Shown piece by piece: positions 44,838-56,924 of a stretch of DNA of 64,000 nucleotides. Where the stretch lies: the NCBI GenBank assembly GCA_963921425.1, contig OY992832.1, positions 434,001 to 498,000 of the forward strand. The letters are read 5' to 3'. This DNA is from Dryas octopetala. Its lineage: Eukaryota; Streptophyta; Magnoliopsida; Rosales; Rosaceae. Every line of letters starts with the position of its first letter. Position 1 is the stretch's first letter. The notes beneath the pieces were generated by a model. It was not told the DNA's origin and did no database searches. It worked only from the letters and a program-made list of their open reading frames with translations. The translations under genes were made by a program, and so were the position numbers.

Positions 44838-46538
44838 TGCTTCTAGGCTCTAGCTTTTGCTTTGTTAGCTTTTCTTGCTTGTTGTCTTTTGATATACTCA
44901 TGGGTCCTAATTATGTTGGCCGGCCGTGCCAGCTTTGATTACTTTAAATGTTAGTGGGGTTGGTTGGGTTTACTTTATTTATGCTATAAAATGTAGTTCC
45001 AAACTTGACCATAATTTGGACATCAAGTTGAAAAAAAAAAAGTAAGTATCTTGTTGGAATGTACTGTTTATTAATATTTCAGTAGGTTTTGGCAAGATGA
45101 AATTACCCTTGGCATATTCGCAAATTGATGCAAGAAATATGCTTCTATAAAGCACAAGGTAAATGAAAATTAATGCAATTTCAAGGAAAATGGAGAAAAC
45201 TCAGCAGCTTTTCCTTTTAATCATTTGTGTTGCCTCATTAACTTGTATATAACAGATAGCTCCTGCAAACTTCATGATATAATTGAAGTTTGCAGAACAT
45301 CTAAAGAGTTAGATATTGATGATACAAAATTACAAATAGGACAACAGAAAAGAAAGTATTTTACTATGCTGCATGTGTGAAAAGTATTTTACATTAATGC
45401 TCTTTCAATTAAACAGCAAGTCAAAAAAGAGGAAGACTACTGACTTACTCAGCAAGTAGACAAAGGAAATTACCACATAATTCATAGTGCACTTCTTGGA
45501 AATGAAGCTTAGATTAGTCTAAGGTGTTGGTGTTGCTTCCAGGCTGTTCCATATATTGACCATGTTTGAGGCACAGCTCATTCACAACTTAACTCTATGG
45601 AAAATTTTGCATTTAGAGGAATTATCTTTCATGACTTTGACAATGGAACCTATATGGATACTGCTGAGAAAACCTATATGGCCTTGTACAATAATGAACC
45701 AATCAGTCTCTAACACTTTTGTTTTGGGTCAGATCTCAGAAGTCTCTAACACATTTAATAATTTTTTTGAGTCAAAAATCAAAGAAATTAATAAAAGTGA
45801 CCTATTTTACGGAATTTGACCACAAAGTTTGTTCCATGGCCCATGGGAGGCAGACTAACCCGTTACCTGGGGCCCACAAGCACTTGGCCCAACTTCATTA
45901 TGGAGTGGATATGCTTTCTGTGACTACAGAATCACTTGGTTGTTAGAAATACTTGATATTCAAAATTTCAAACTGAGGCCAATATGAATAAATGAAACTA
46001 TGATTGGTACCCTAAATTTTGAGATTTCTTTTGATATATGTAGCAATATATTCTTAAATTTTAAAATAATCATTAATAATTTATGAGAGAGGTTTTATAA
46101 ATATCAAAGAATGATCATTAATATCGATTTAATGTAGTAGGTGAGGTCCTATCACATTCAGTAATTCATATTAATAAATTAGAGAAAGTTTAATGGCCGG
46201 AAGAGGTCAAAATAGTAGAGTTTATATAGAATTAGAATCTGTTTGACATTGTTTTTTGAAAACACTTATATTGAAAGCACTTCTACTAAGAAGCACAAAT
46301 ATGTTTTTATACAAATTCTAAGTGGTTCATGCAAAAACACTTCCAGTAAGCACATGTTAGATACTTCTCAAAAAATCCTTTAAAAGCATTTTTATAACTC
46401 AAAAGTACTTTTATTTATTATTATCAAACTCTATCAAAAGCGCTTCTACTAATCTAAAAACGCTTTATTCTAAAAGTAGTGTCACGCCTTACAAAGACAA
46501 AAGCTTTCTAGACCCAAGAGTGCCAACCAAACCAAATC
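44838..46538. other. Spacer between dirigent genes
   Basis: The stretch 46,230-46,480 contains repeated AAAGCACTT / AAGTACTTTT words in both orientations, typical of a decayed MITE. No gene is seen. Confidence 0.4.
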
Positions 46539-47291
46539 ATGGCTAGAATCTCTCCTCTCTTAGCTTTCCAGTTGATCATAATCTCCTCCCTCCTCTCTTC
46601 CTTTGCGATAGTGTTTGTTTCTGGGGAAAATTCCGAGTTTGTGAAAGCCCTGGACCCTCAACTCTTTGGGCTGCACAAAGATAAGCTCACCCATCTGCGC
46701 TTGTATTGGCACGACATTGTTGGTTGCCCTCATCCCACTGCCATAGCAGTAGTGCCACCACCTTCCAACTCATCCCTCACAAGTTTTGGGCTAATAAGAA
46801 TGATTGACAACCCACTAACACAAGGGCCTGAATTGGGCTCAAAATTGCTGGGAAGGGCCCAAGGGTTTTATGCATCTGCTGCACAACAAGAGCTTAGTCT
46901 GTTAATGGCTCAGAACTTTGTTTTTGTTCAAGGCAAGTATAATGGTAGCACCATAACTCTGCTGGGAAGGAATGCGGTTTTCAACAAGGTAAGGGAGCTG
47001 CCGGTCATCGGCGGCAGCGGGGCTTTCCGGTTTGCTAGGGGTTATGCTGAAGCAAGAACTCACACGTTTGATCTCACCACAGATGATGCTACGGTTGAGT
47101 ATAATATCTGTGTTACATTATTGATGATATTGCTTTTGGTTTTAGACCCTTGTGCTTCGCTTTTCACTTTCTTAGTTGTTCGCCAATATTCTCGTGTTAT
47201 AGATATGATATTGTCAAATTTGTCTACCATCATATATTCGAATAAGAATTCATCTAACTTTACCCAAAAAGAAAATTTACGTAATGATTAA
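46539..47291 (+). CDS. Dirigent protein with frameshifted, extended C-terminus
   Basis: Residues 1-192 form a complete dirigent protein more diverged from the other copies: signal peptide to about residue 29 (IISSLLSSFAIVFVSG), [60 protein letters not shown]. At 47,111-47,115, just before the usual end (VYVLHY stop), the sequence is two bases shorter than the sister gene. The old stop (TGA at 47,122-47,124) is out of frame and translation would run on for 58 residues, partly hydrophobic. The barrel core is intact, so the protein may still fold, or the gene may be newly damaged. Confidence 0.75.
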   Translation: MARISPLLAFQLIIISSLLSSFAIVFVSGENSEFVKALDPQLFGLHKDKLTHLRLYWHDIVGCPHPTAIAVVPPPSNSSLTSFGLIRMIDNPLTQGPELGSKLLGRAQGFYASAAQQELSLLMAQNFVFVQGKYNGSTITLLGRNAVFNKVRELPVIGGSGAFRFARGYAEARTHTFDLTTDDATVEYNICVTLLMILLLVLDPCASLFTFLVVRQYSRVIDMILSNLSTIIYSNKNSSNFTQKENLRND

Positions 47292-47640
47292 CAATTTAAA
47301 TTGACAGTTTAACTATGTACATAATATGCTAGATTGTTTGACAACACGTAACATTTTACCTCATTTATTTTCTGGTTTGATAGGGGTTATGCTTTTGTTA
47401 TATCAATATGCATCTTATTTAGTCTCCAAATTAAATGTAATAATGAGCATATATATACATTCATGTTCAATTTCTCCTATTGGAAATTGATGAGAAATTT
47501 ATACAGCAGCAGGAGGAATATTGTAGATGTGTAAGTTTTATGTTCTATACCTGCTAAAAGTTAGACGTTTCTTAATTGTATTAGTTATTCGTCACTCAAA
47601 AAAAAAAAAAAATTGTATTACTTATGGACAATTAATATTG
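47292..47640. other. Gene-free stretch
   Basis: AT-rich. Nothing recognised. Confidence 0.4.
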
Positions 47641-47644
47641 AGAA

Positions 47645-48680
47645 CTCACACTCTTTTTTTTCTTTTTGCACACACTTCATATTATTTTTTAAAATGTAAA
47701 ATTTCTCTTAAACACACCCTTCTCATTACCAAAATACCTCAAATCTCATTAATCTTACCAAATTTCTCTTACACACCCCACCCAATCTATTCAAATAATA
47801 CACACTCACTCAACCCTTTCAGACAATTTACACCCCCACCCCCAACCTCACACCCACCCAATCCTATATCCAAGAACACACCCCTGTATACCAACATCAT
47901 CATTGGAGCCGTCACCATCGCCGTCAACTCAGCCATCGAAGTCGCCGTCAACTCACTACTGTCAATCTGTCGTTGGTGGTCTCACCACCTTACTACAACA
48001 CCATTAGCCATTGTTGTCAACTCATAGTTATGCCTTAAGCTAAATTATTTTTAATTCATATGCAAATCTAGATTTTTTTTATCAAATTTAAATTGGTTAA
48101 TCCATTCCAAGACCTATTTTTTTTCTGTTTGAGATAATTTGGAGTACGGGTTTTCTGGGTTTCAAGATTGAAATTTCGGGTTTGAGTTATAGGGTTTTGC
48201 AGGTCGTTCGGCACTGGTCTACCGAACATTTCGGTTTTATTCGATAGTAAGCCACCGAACATTTCGGTTTTGTTCGGTAATAAGCTGTCGAACTTTTCAG
48301 TTTCGTTCGGCAGCTTACTACCGAACAAAACTGAAAGGTTCGACAGCTTACTACCGAACGAAATCGAAATGTTCGGTAGAGCAGTGCCGAACGATCTGCG
48401 AATTCAAAAATGAATAACCAGAAAATTCACTCTTGCACTCTAAAAAACCTCACTCCAAATCATCCCAAACAGACGAAAAAGGTATTATGATTGATTAACC
48501 AATTGAAATTAGATAAGAAAACATTAGATTTACATTAAAATCCAAAAATTTTAGGTTATGGCATGCCTCTAACTTCCAATGGCTATGGTGGAGATAGGAT
48601 GCATGGGCGGCAATGAAGGCGGGTTGATGGCGAGAGGTGGGTGTCGGCAATTTTGGGATGGAGGTGGGGTCACAGGTTTT
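47645..48680. mobile_element. Probable relative of the 886-bp hAT-like element
   Basis: The left part (CTTTTTGCACACACTTC followed by ACACACCC-rich sequence) resembles the right end of the element at 35,635-36,520 in reverse orientation, and both contain TTCGG hairpins. Clear ends and a target duplication were not found. Confidence 0.4.
48199..48400. repeat. 200-bp palindrome made of TTCGG/CCGAA hairpin units
   Basis: The whole stretch is an inverted repeat centred near 48,300. Inside it, GTTCGGTAGTAAGCTGTCGAAC-type hairpins recur about every 30 bases, separated by TTTCGGTTTT-like words. Units match each other both as direct and as inverted repeats. Confidence 0.85.
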
Positions 48681-49460
48681 TAATAAAAACTAAGTATACT
48701 ACAAGTAGCAGATGAGTATCTTTTGTTTTTTCAATGCCGGCCTTTTAATGAAATAGGGCTTAAAGTTTAGAAAATTTGGGGATACAAATATTGGGTCTAG
48801 AAAATTATGTTTTTCGAGTTTGGGCCATATGTAGCCTTGGACTCTCTGTGTGCCTAACTAATAAGTAATACCCAACATGATTTTTCATCCCAATGCCAAA
48901 TATGCCATTGCCATTTGAATTAATCAACAACTTTGGAACCACTTTTATACTCGTAATCTGTGCATTCAGATTCAGAATTTTAATGTCTAGAAGCTCATCA
49001 TTACCAGTTTGCTAAACCTATATACAACAAAAGAGGATAGCTAAAGTCAGACTGGGATGCCACTTGTACATGGTTCTATGGAATGAGTATCAGAACTCAG
49101 GAGATCATGGGTTTCTCAATATATATGTCTCAATCAATAATGTAATGATCATACATATGCTGGTGTACTTTGATACATTTTGGTCATCATGAACAAGATG
49201 CTGCCAATTAAGTGCCAAGTGATTTCAAATATTGCTTGGTATCCTGTGGGGCCCTTAATTTCCATGTTAATTTAAACCCCATTAGATATGGATAAGAGTC
49301 AGGGTTTGAATGGTTTTAAGCAGCTTCTGCATTTGTAATTTGGATTCATGGGATACAAAGTATAGTGACTGTAGTGCTTTTAATGGCCACGACAATTACA
49401 TGCATGCATGTACAATAATATATGTATATAACTTAAGCTAGTGAAAGCCATTATAAATAG
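48681..49460. other. Gene-free stretch
   Basis: No gene or bounded repeat was recognised. Confidence 0.4.
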
Positions 49461-49654
49461 CACTACAAGAAATGTGGGCAAAACACACCCCTCATTGGTG
49501 GCACAAAATGGGGCGTCAATTGGAAACTTTAGTCCCTATTACCCAATTGACATCCATTTTTGTTAAAATCGAGATATTTCAGTCCCTATTGCCTAATTGC
49601 CACTCCATTTTATGTCACCGATGAAGGTGTGCTTTACTCACTTTTTTTGTAGTG
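49461..49654. mobile_element. CACTA-type MITE, 194 bp
   Basis: Starts CACTACAAGAAATGTG and ends TTTTTTTGTAGTG (inverted). A TAG triplet flanks both sides (49,458-49,460 and 49,655-49,657), as expected for the 3-bp duplication of CACTA elements. Confidence 0.85.
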
Positions 49655-50640
49655 TAGCACCTGCTAGTCTGCTACTGTTAAAATCTTATCACCTGCTTCA
49701 GATTTTACCACATGAGCTTGGTTTTGTCCTAATATCCAAAGCTTATATACATCAATTTACAGAATAATAAATGGTGCAGATGGTGTTTTTGGTTTTTTAT
49801 GTCCCAAATTGAAGCAATTAAGCAACCTGCAGTTTTACATGTTAAAAGAACCAGGAATATGCATGCATACATACATATATCCCTTAGCTTCAATTCATTA
49901 GCTTCCTTTAGCTGCATCTTATTAAAATATGCATATAGCATGCAAAGGTGACTTGGACCACCTTTTGAGGCACAACTTTCCCAATAATACGTTCTCTTTC
50001 CTAGTTTGCCTTCACTAAAATAAAAGTAAAACCTTCCTCCCCTTTTTTTCAATAATATTCTTCATCTCATCTTCCCATGTTCCTGTCCATGGTCGGTCGT
50101 ACGTGGCGTTTCCCCATTGGTTGACACCTTTATTAACGAATCTAAACCATGAACTGTTTCTCACCGTCACTAGCTAGGAATTATCCCGATGGATCTGCGA
50201 GAAAGAAGAATCCCTATAATGCAAGTAAAGCTGCTTAGAACCCCAAAAAAAGAAAAAGTCACACAAACCCCTCTTTCGAAAAAACCAAAAAATAAAGAAA
50301 AAACAATACAGCTTGTATAGGTGATCAAATCAAATTGCTAACCACAAATTTGAAAATAAAATGCAGAGTACAGTTTTACTCATCAAATTAGTTGATTGGA
50401 TTTTATTTCCTAGATGGTGTTTTCGTATTTAATTTATTAGAATTTGAATTTATTTTAATTTTTTCTATTTCGAATAAATAAGATCTTAACATGCACATTG
50501 TCATTTGATACACAAATTCGATAAATAAATTTAATGATCAAATTTAGAATTATTGTAAAATATAAAGTTATCACGTACGTCTTATAATTAAAGGGGATGG
50601 GGTTTTATATTATAAAATAAGAAACAAAATCATATATAGA
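49655..50640. other. Intergenic region
   Basis: The 107-codon minus-strand ORF at 49,729 has no recognisable domain and is not supported. No gene. Confidence 0.4.
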
Positions 50641-50644
50641 GTCC

Positions 50645-50658
50645 CTATATATATAAAC
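50645..50658 (+). promoter_or_regulatory. Probable TATA box for the small membrane protein gene
   Basis: CTATATATATAAAC about 145 bases before the start codon at 50,798. Confidence 0.45.
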
Positions 50659-50797
50659 CATGTTCAGTTCACAACATTTCCTCAGAAAATCTAGACCAGT
50701 TCATTCCAGAAAACACACACAAAAACTTCACATTTCAAACCCAACAACCATATAACTTTCATAGAGTTGATACCCTTTTTCCCAAACAATAGTAAAC

Positions 50798-51169
50798 ATG
50801 ACTAGGTACTACAACGACAACTACTATTCTTACTGGGACTACTGCTCCATCCCTCTCCACCTTGGCTTCTTCATCTCAATCCTCCTCTTCATCTTGGGCT
50901 TCACATGGTACATAAACTATGAGTCCATGTTTGAGGACTTGATCACTTATGTCAAACTCTTCCTCATGATTGTTCCCCTTCTTCTGCTACTTGTCGTCCA
51001 CTGCTTGTCGGGTGGCTTGTCGTTTTTGGTGCCGTTGCCGGAGAGGGATTCGCTGCATAGAGCCGGAGGGTCGCCATGGGGAGTTGGACTTGTGCTTGTG
51101 TTTCTTTTGTTCATGATCTCTTACCAGTCTTCTTTTCAGGAACGTTGGTTTCCCTTACTAAGTAGATGA
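50798..51169 (+). CDS. Small membrane protein with HRAGGSPWGV motif, 123 aa
   Basis: A single open frame from MTRYYNDNYYSYWDY. Three hydrophobic segments are visible: residues about 20-40 (LGFFISILLFILGFTWYI), 51-72 (VKLFLMIVPLLLLLVVH) and 95-112 (VGLVLVFLLFMISYQ). A loop with SLHRAGGSPWGV precedes the last one. The N-terminus is Tyr/Asp-rich. A paralog with the same layout and motif lies at 53,323-53,670 on the other strand. The family is a plant-specific uncharacterised membrane protein group as far as I can tell; I assign no function. A promoter-like TATA lies upstream and a long AT-rich 3' flank follows. Confidence 0.8.
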   Translation: MTRYYNDNYYSYWDYCSIPLHLGFFISILLFILGFTWYINYESMFEDLITYVKLFLMIVPLLLLLVVHCLSGGLSFLVPLPERDSLHRAGGSPWGVGLVLVFLLFMISYQSSFQERWFPLLSR

Positions 51170-53322
51170 TCATCATGATCATGATGGTGATGATTTTAGT
51201 GCATATAAAAAAATGGGTCTTTATGTAATTTTTAATATTTGTAACAGTATTAGGTTTACACTAAAGCTTGGCTTTGCCTTGTTCTTTTTGGCATACAAGA
51301 CTAGCTGCTGCTTAATTAATTAGTTAATTGCTCTTGTTTTGAATTATATATTGTAAGTATCTTGGTGTTAATTAAATAAATGTCTTTCTATGTAGTATGT
51401 ACTAGTAGTTATGTGTTTTATGGTTGTTTGTATACATATATATGAGATCTTCCACTTATATATGGAACCCTTTTATCTTTTGCCAGACCCAATATTATGA
51501 GTTCATTGTTCATGAATGCTGGGCAATTATAGAGCTCATGTATATGTAGGAAATTATAAAAAGTTAGATAACTTTTTCTCTCGCAAGTCGCAACATGCGG
51601 ATTTTATTGTTGAAATCTACATATAAACTGCGAAATGATTGCTATATATAATGAGTGCATACAAAAATGCCTCTTATATTAATCATGGATTGGGGATTGG
51701 TGGACTATGAAGTGTGCCGAAATCCTAATCCATGGATAATATATGTCATATTTTAACGTGAAGGATGATGTTTATAAATCCTAACTTAATTCCCATACTC
51801 CTTGACTTAATTGGAATATGCTCCTACTCCTTAAGCGAGCAGAAACAGGTGTATTATGAACCATGAGAAGCTAATTGTGAGTAATGACATTGATGGTACA
51901 TGATGAGATGAGAGTAACAACTTCTGGCTCTGTTTCTTGGGAGGTAGTTGGAATTGGAAAGGTCGCCATTTTGATGCTAAACATAGCCCAACGTCACAAA
52001 ATATATCCCAAAATAAATTTGGGTCAGAAAGACAATGAAGTTAGGAGTTTGGTCGGTCGCCTACGCAATTTGATTTACGAATATTTGCAAAAATTTAGTT
52101 AGCAGCTAGTAGCTACTAGCCTACTACCAAAGGTTTGGTACTTTTCAAGTAAAATATGGACCCAACCCACGTTAAAATTCCTTTTTTTCTTCAAAACATT
52201 TAATAATAAATTGATTATGACTTATGAGCAATTAAGCGAAATACATAACAGAGTGAGATCGCGATGACAAGTGTCCTCTCATAGTACGTGGCAGAGGCGT
52301 CAGTCGCACGTGACTTTTGGCATTAAGCTGTGAACCGAGTCCAAGCAGGCCCACCGCCCACGAGAGCCGTACGGAAGGTCAGGTCAACAGAAATTGTATG
52401 AGCTGCATCAGAGCATGGCCATGGTTGTCTAAATTTACTCTAATGCAAAGTCCATGGTCCATGGTTGCATTTTTAGGGTGAATTAAACAAAACACTTTTG
52501 GGTATTTGGTTATTTGGTTATTAAGCTAATTATTAGATGTTCAAGACTAGCTAGAACCATTAATGATCCTTATCCTCTAGAAGCTACTTTCATTATTGGG
52601 GATCGAAGCCTACATTCTGAATTTCTGACCCATTGAAATTTACTGGTCCATTATTTAAAGTTATAGGTTTCAAATTTAATGGTCCATTACTCCATTATTC
52701 GACTGCTCACAGTACACTCAACTCATAAATAATACACTATCAATATGTTCATTTCTTTTCTTACTTTTTTTTGTTTTTTTCAATCTTTTTCTTTCTTGGG
52801 GAGGTGGGGTTTTAAGTTTGATTTCTTGATGGTAAGAATGGTCATGATATTGAAGAAGTAATTCTGTGGCAAAATTGTTTGAAGAATTTTCTGAATTTTT
52901 TTTTCACAAGTGGATTCTAACAGTTGTCATGCAGAGAATTGTGATATAAAGGTTAGAAACACTAGAGAATATTATAACTTTTGGTTAAAAGCCTCCAGAA
53001 AGTATCAAAGTTGGAAGTTAAATTTTCACATATATAATTCATCTCCCAACTTCTCTGTTTTCTATTTTCTTGAGTACATATGCATGGTAAGATCCTGCTC
53101 TGTGATTGTGGGGAAACAAGTAAAACAGGCTCAGACATTAGGCATACACTTATCAAGATTATGACTAATAATTGGGTGATTACAGATGTATATATCACAT
53201 CCTATCCACTTCATTTGCCATAGAAAAAGATATTTATAGCCATAAAATGGAAGTGAAATCACACAAAGGAGAAGCTAACATCATTATATATTCATACCTG
53301 CCTTTTGAACATAGACATTAAG
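51170..53322. other. Region between the two small membrane protein genes
   Basis: AT-rich, no gene seen. A G-box-like GCACGTGAC is at about 52,306. Confidence 0.4.
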
Positions 53323-53670
53323 CTAGAAAAGAAGGCCATGCAAGGAAGGCTGGTAAGATATGAGGAGGAAAAGTAATACTAGTACAAAGGCTACACCCCA
53401 AGGTGACCCCCCAGCTCTGTGGATGGCTCCAGGTTCAGACCCTGGAATGCCAATGCTAACTTGGCTGCCTGTGGAGAGCCAATGAACTGCAATCACTATA
53501 AGCAAAGGGGAAATTACCAGAAAACGTTGCAGCAGCTCAGATACTGTGGCCATTACTGCGTCATAAATAACATAACCTACAAATCCAGAAATGAGTGTCA
53601 TTGTAGCTATTAGGAGCCAATTCTCAGAGAAACTGAAACACAAAGAACTTGATCTAGGAGCAGAAGCCAT
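53323..53670 (-). CDS. Small membrane protein with HRAGGSPWGV motif, 115 aa
   Basis: I chose the ATG at 53,670 (MASAPRSSSLCFSFSENW); an upstream in-frame ATG at 53,739 would add 23 residues. The protein has three hydrophobic segments (LLIATMTLISGFVGYVIY, FLVISPLLIVIAVHWLS, VAFVLVLLFLLISYQPS) and IHRAGGSPWGV before the last. This is the same arrangement as the protein at 50,798. The two genes are convergent (tail to tail), 2.2 kb apart, and probably arose by an inverted duplication long ago, since only the second half is well conserved. Function unknown. Confidence 0.8.
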   Translation of the reverse strand: MASAPRSSSLCFSFSENWLLIATMTLISGFVGYVIYDAVMATVSELLQRFLVISPLLIVIAVHWLSTGSQVSIGIPGSEPGAIHRAGGSPWGVAFVLVLLFLLISYQPSLHGLLF

Positions 53671-53739
53671 GAGCAAGTAAGTGGCTAAGTGTTCAGAGAG
53701 TGAAGCTTGTGGAGTGAGTGGGTATGGAAGGACATACAA

Positions 53740-54880
53740 GTAAAGGCCCTATGCTCCTGTTTTGTATTTATTCTGCTGGACTTAGCAGAACCATTCACCA
53801 GGATAAATAATTGAGACTGCACTGTTGTAACTTTTGTCCCATTTTGGTGTTTTATAACAGAGGGAATAATTTACCAAGTCTAAGTAGGAATTTAACCCTC
53901 ACATGTGAAAGCATGTGATTATGGTTTGAGCTACTCACCAAATGTAGTGTTCACGGAATGTGGGGACAATGCTGGAATTTCACAAGAATCTCATATGGGC
54001 ACTGACTGCACAAATTAGCAGTGGTAACTCTAAATAGTATGCATAAATATGCCACTGCCAAGAAAACTTTCGGTTCCCACCATAATTCTCACAAGTGGGT
54101 AGGTAGTGCGATGCTCCGTATGCCTGAAAGTACCACACGAGTACTAAAAATAGGTTTAGCAACTAAAGCACCGAAAATGTACAGTCATAATCAACTCAAG
54201 TCATTCACCAGAATCACTACCATTGCTAGTGATGCACACAAAGCAGACTTGTGCATGGCCTAAAGGGGACAGATTTGGCAACTTGAGAATGTAGAATGTA
54301 TCTGAATGCATCATGTCTGATATGAATAGATCAGCAACTTTGTGTCTTACCATTAGTGTGAACTTCCATAACATACACCTAGAAGTACTTTTTTTTATGT
54401 TGGTAAATGAGAGTTTGCAGTTTGGAGGCTGAATGAACTACAAGCAATCTCTCATGACTACTAGTAAGACAGGAAGCAATTCCGAGATTTTCAAATCTCA
54501 TTTCTTGTACACTCTGCAGGCCTCACATCCTGGTTCATTCAGCAGATGAAAATTTTATAGAAATGCACTCCTAACTGAAATTTACTGCAGCATCTGGGAA
54601 AATAATTTAGTTGAGATGTCCTAATATGCTCTTAACCTACTGGGGAATTCCGATAAGCTCCCTAAACTTCAATTTTCTGGTTCCCGTCTCCTACATTGTT
54701 AAAAAAAGAAGAATAAAGAACCAAATCCTTACTACTCACCGGTCACACTACTCCCCTTCCAATTCCAAATTTGAATGCTCTATCACTTATGACCAGTAAT
54801 TCACATCCAGCTTTCTTCGATGTTCTTTTGTTCCCATTGGCTGTCTTGTTCATCCCCTCTTTTCGAAAAATGTTCTATCT
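53740..54880. other. Spacer before the PPR gene
   Basis: No gene seen. The part near 54,880 is likely the 3' UTR of the PPR gene. Confidence 0.4.
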
Positions 54881-56726
54881 TTAGACTCCTGGAATCAAAA
54901 CATACCCTACAGCCCCTTTTATAATATCTACAGCAGAACCACCACCCACCTCCACCCAACTGCACCCAGGAACCTTTACCAAACCCTTTTGTTTCATGGA
55001 TACTCGCAGATCAGCAGCATCATTCCAACAACCAGAAAGAGAAGATACATTAGCGGCAAGCACATAGTTTGCTCCCAGGTTAGGCTCTGATGCGAGGAGT
55101 TTACTGAGTTTATCATCTAAAGTAAGAACCACGCCATGGTTCCTACAAGCACCCAAGAAGCTCCGTAGTATAACTGAGTTAGGCTCCATTGGCATATTTT
55201 TGATAATCTCATAAGCTTCTTCAATCAGACCAGCTCTTCCAAGCAAGTCTACAAAGCATCCATAATGTTCCATTGTTGGCTCAATATTATATATTCTCAC
55301 CATCTGATTGAAATATTCTTGACCCTTACAAACGAGACCTAAGTGGCTACAGGCTGACAAGATGGCAGAAAATGACATGCTGTCTGGTACCAGTCCAGTT
55401 TGTTCCATCTGGGTAAACAAAGAGATAGCATCCTTTCCGCGACCATGATCTGCAAGACCAGAAATCATAATTGTCCAAGACTGCAAATTCTTCTCGCACA
55501 TTGAATTGAAAATTTGGAAGGCTTTCTCAACATGCCCGCACTTAGAATACATCTCAAGGAGAGCTGTTCCCAAAGCAACATCTATAGCAATGCAATTGAC
55601 AATAATGTAGCAATGAATGGACTCCCCTGCGCTAATATTGAGCAGACGGGTACAGGCAGCAAGCAAGCTCACCAAAGTGACTGAATTTGGTTTTTCGTTC
55701 ACTAGCTTCATGCCTTGAAATACCTTGAAGGCATCCAATGGATAGTTGCTACAAACCAAGAAACAAAGAGAACAAAATATGAGTGATAATATACTGGGTT
55801 TAGGAAAAGTTATTTTGCTCGAGCCATGAAGAATGCCTAGTTAACGAAGGAGATTCAAACTTAACTTGACAATTTTAGTCACATGCATAAATGTATATGT
55901 AACTCAAATAAGAATGCATTGGATAATTGTTCAAGAATTATACAAATGATAGATATGTTATTTACCCCTCAAGTACAATTTAGACTTACCAAACGTCAAC
56001 TTTTCGATTTGGTCATAACATAAAATTAGATGGAACAGAAAAGGCATGCAAATCAGGAACCTGAAGTAATAACAGATATATAAGAATGCCAGAAATTATA
56101 TGCTACAAAGTGCATAGTATCAGGCACACCTTGCAACCAAAATCAAGCTAAATAATTTGAACAAACAGAGGCGCATACCAAGCTACATATCCAGCAATCA
56201 TAGAGCTCCAAGAAACTACATCTCTGACAGGCATTTCATCAAACACCCGCCTTGCAGGCCCGATAGCACCACAAGCAGCATACATCCTAAAAAGGGTATT
56301 CCCTATATATCGATCCGAATCAAAACCCATCTTCACAATCAGAGAATGCACTGAGCCACCAACGCCAACCATGGAACATCGACCGCAGGCTTTCAAAACA
56401 AAAGGGTATGTAAAGTTGTCAGGTTTAAGCCCAGCTCTGTGCAGCTTAAAGAAGAGCTTGAGCGATTCAAGTGGACCGGAGCTCTTTGCAAAAGTTCTGA
56501 TAATCGAATTCCAAGCAAAAAGTGGTGGAGTATTGGGTATATGATGAAATACCAATTTGGCAAAGTCTAACGAAATCGAGCACGCGGCGTATATGTAGTG
56601 AGAGACGAAGCTGGGGTTTTGATCAAGACCAGATTTGAGGATCCGAGAGTGGAGTTGGAGAAGATGTGTGGCAGAATTTGACCGTTGGATGAGGGCTTGA
56701 ATTTGGCGGGAAATCATGACACACAA
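54881..56726 (-). CDS. PLS-type pentatricopeptide repeat protein, two exons, 471 aa
   Basis: Exon 1 (56,726-56,179) ends TTG|GTATGC. Exon 2 (55,748-54,881) begins after GTAG. The join restores VA-C-NYPLDAF in frame. Repeats are visible throughout: FAWNSIIRTFAKSSGPLESL, GLKPDNFTYPFVLKAC, DVVSWSSMIAGYVA, PNSVTLVSLLAAC, LQSWTIMISGLADHGRGKDA, LVPDSMSFSAILSACSHLGL, EHYGCFVDLLGRAGLIEEAY, and an E-type tail with KVPGCSWVEV. There is no DYW domain. Such proteins bind organelle RNA sequence-specifically, often for editing or splicing; the target cannot be told here. The N-terminus (MISRQIQALIQRSNSATHLL) lacks acidic residues, compatible with a mitochondrial or plastid presequence. Most family members lack introns, so this one is a small oddity. 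Confidence 0.88.
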
Positions 56727-56924
56727 ATTCAGAATAAATATCTGTCCAACTGTCCAAGGATGTTCTTTTTTCTTTTTGTTATTATACTACACTCTATTTT
56801 TTCACAATCTCGCCATTCGCAAAGTAAAACGGCGCCGTCGCTCCCAATGACGAGTATATTTATATATCTCCACGGCTCCAAGGTTTAAGAGGAAGAGAGA
56901 AGATCAGAAAGAAAAAAAGAAGCA
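56727..56924. promoter_or_regulatory. Short divergent intergenic region (probable bidirectional promoter)
   Basis: Only 198 bases separate the start codons of the PPR gene (minus) and the small-protein gene (plus). The stretch contains ATATTTATATATCTCC at about 56,854 and a GC-rich ACGGCGCCGTCG at about 56,828. Confidence 0.5.

Noticed and set aside
45556..45946. Two overlapping plus-strand ORFs between dirigent genes
   Set aside because: No recognisable family, no splice partners and no repeat support.
48068..48328. 86-codon minus-strand ORF with repeated NKTEMFG peptides
   Set aside because: The peptide repeat is only the translation of the TTCGG hairpin array.
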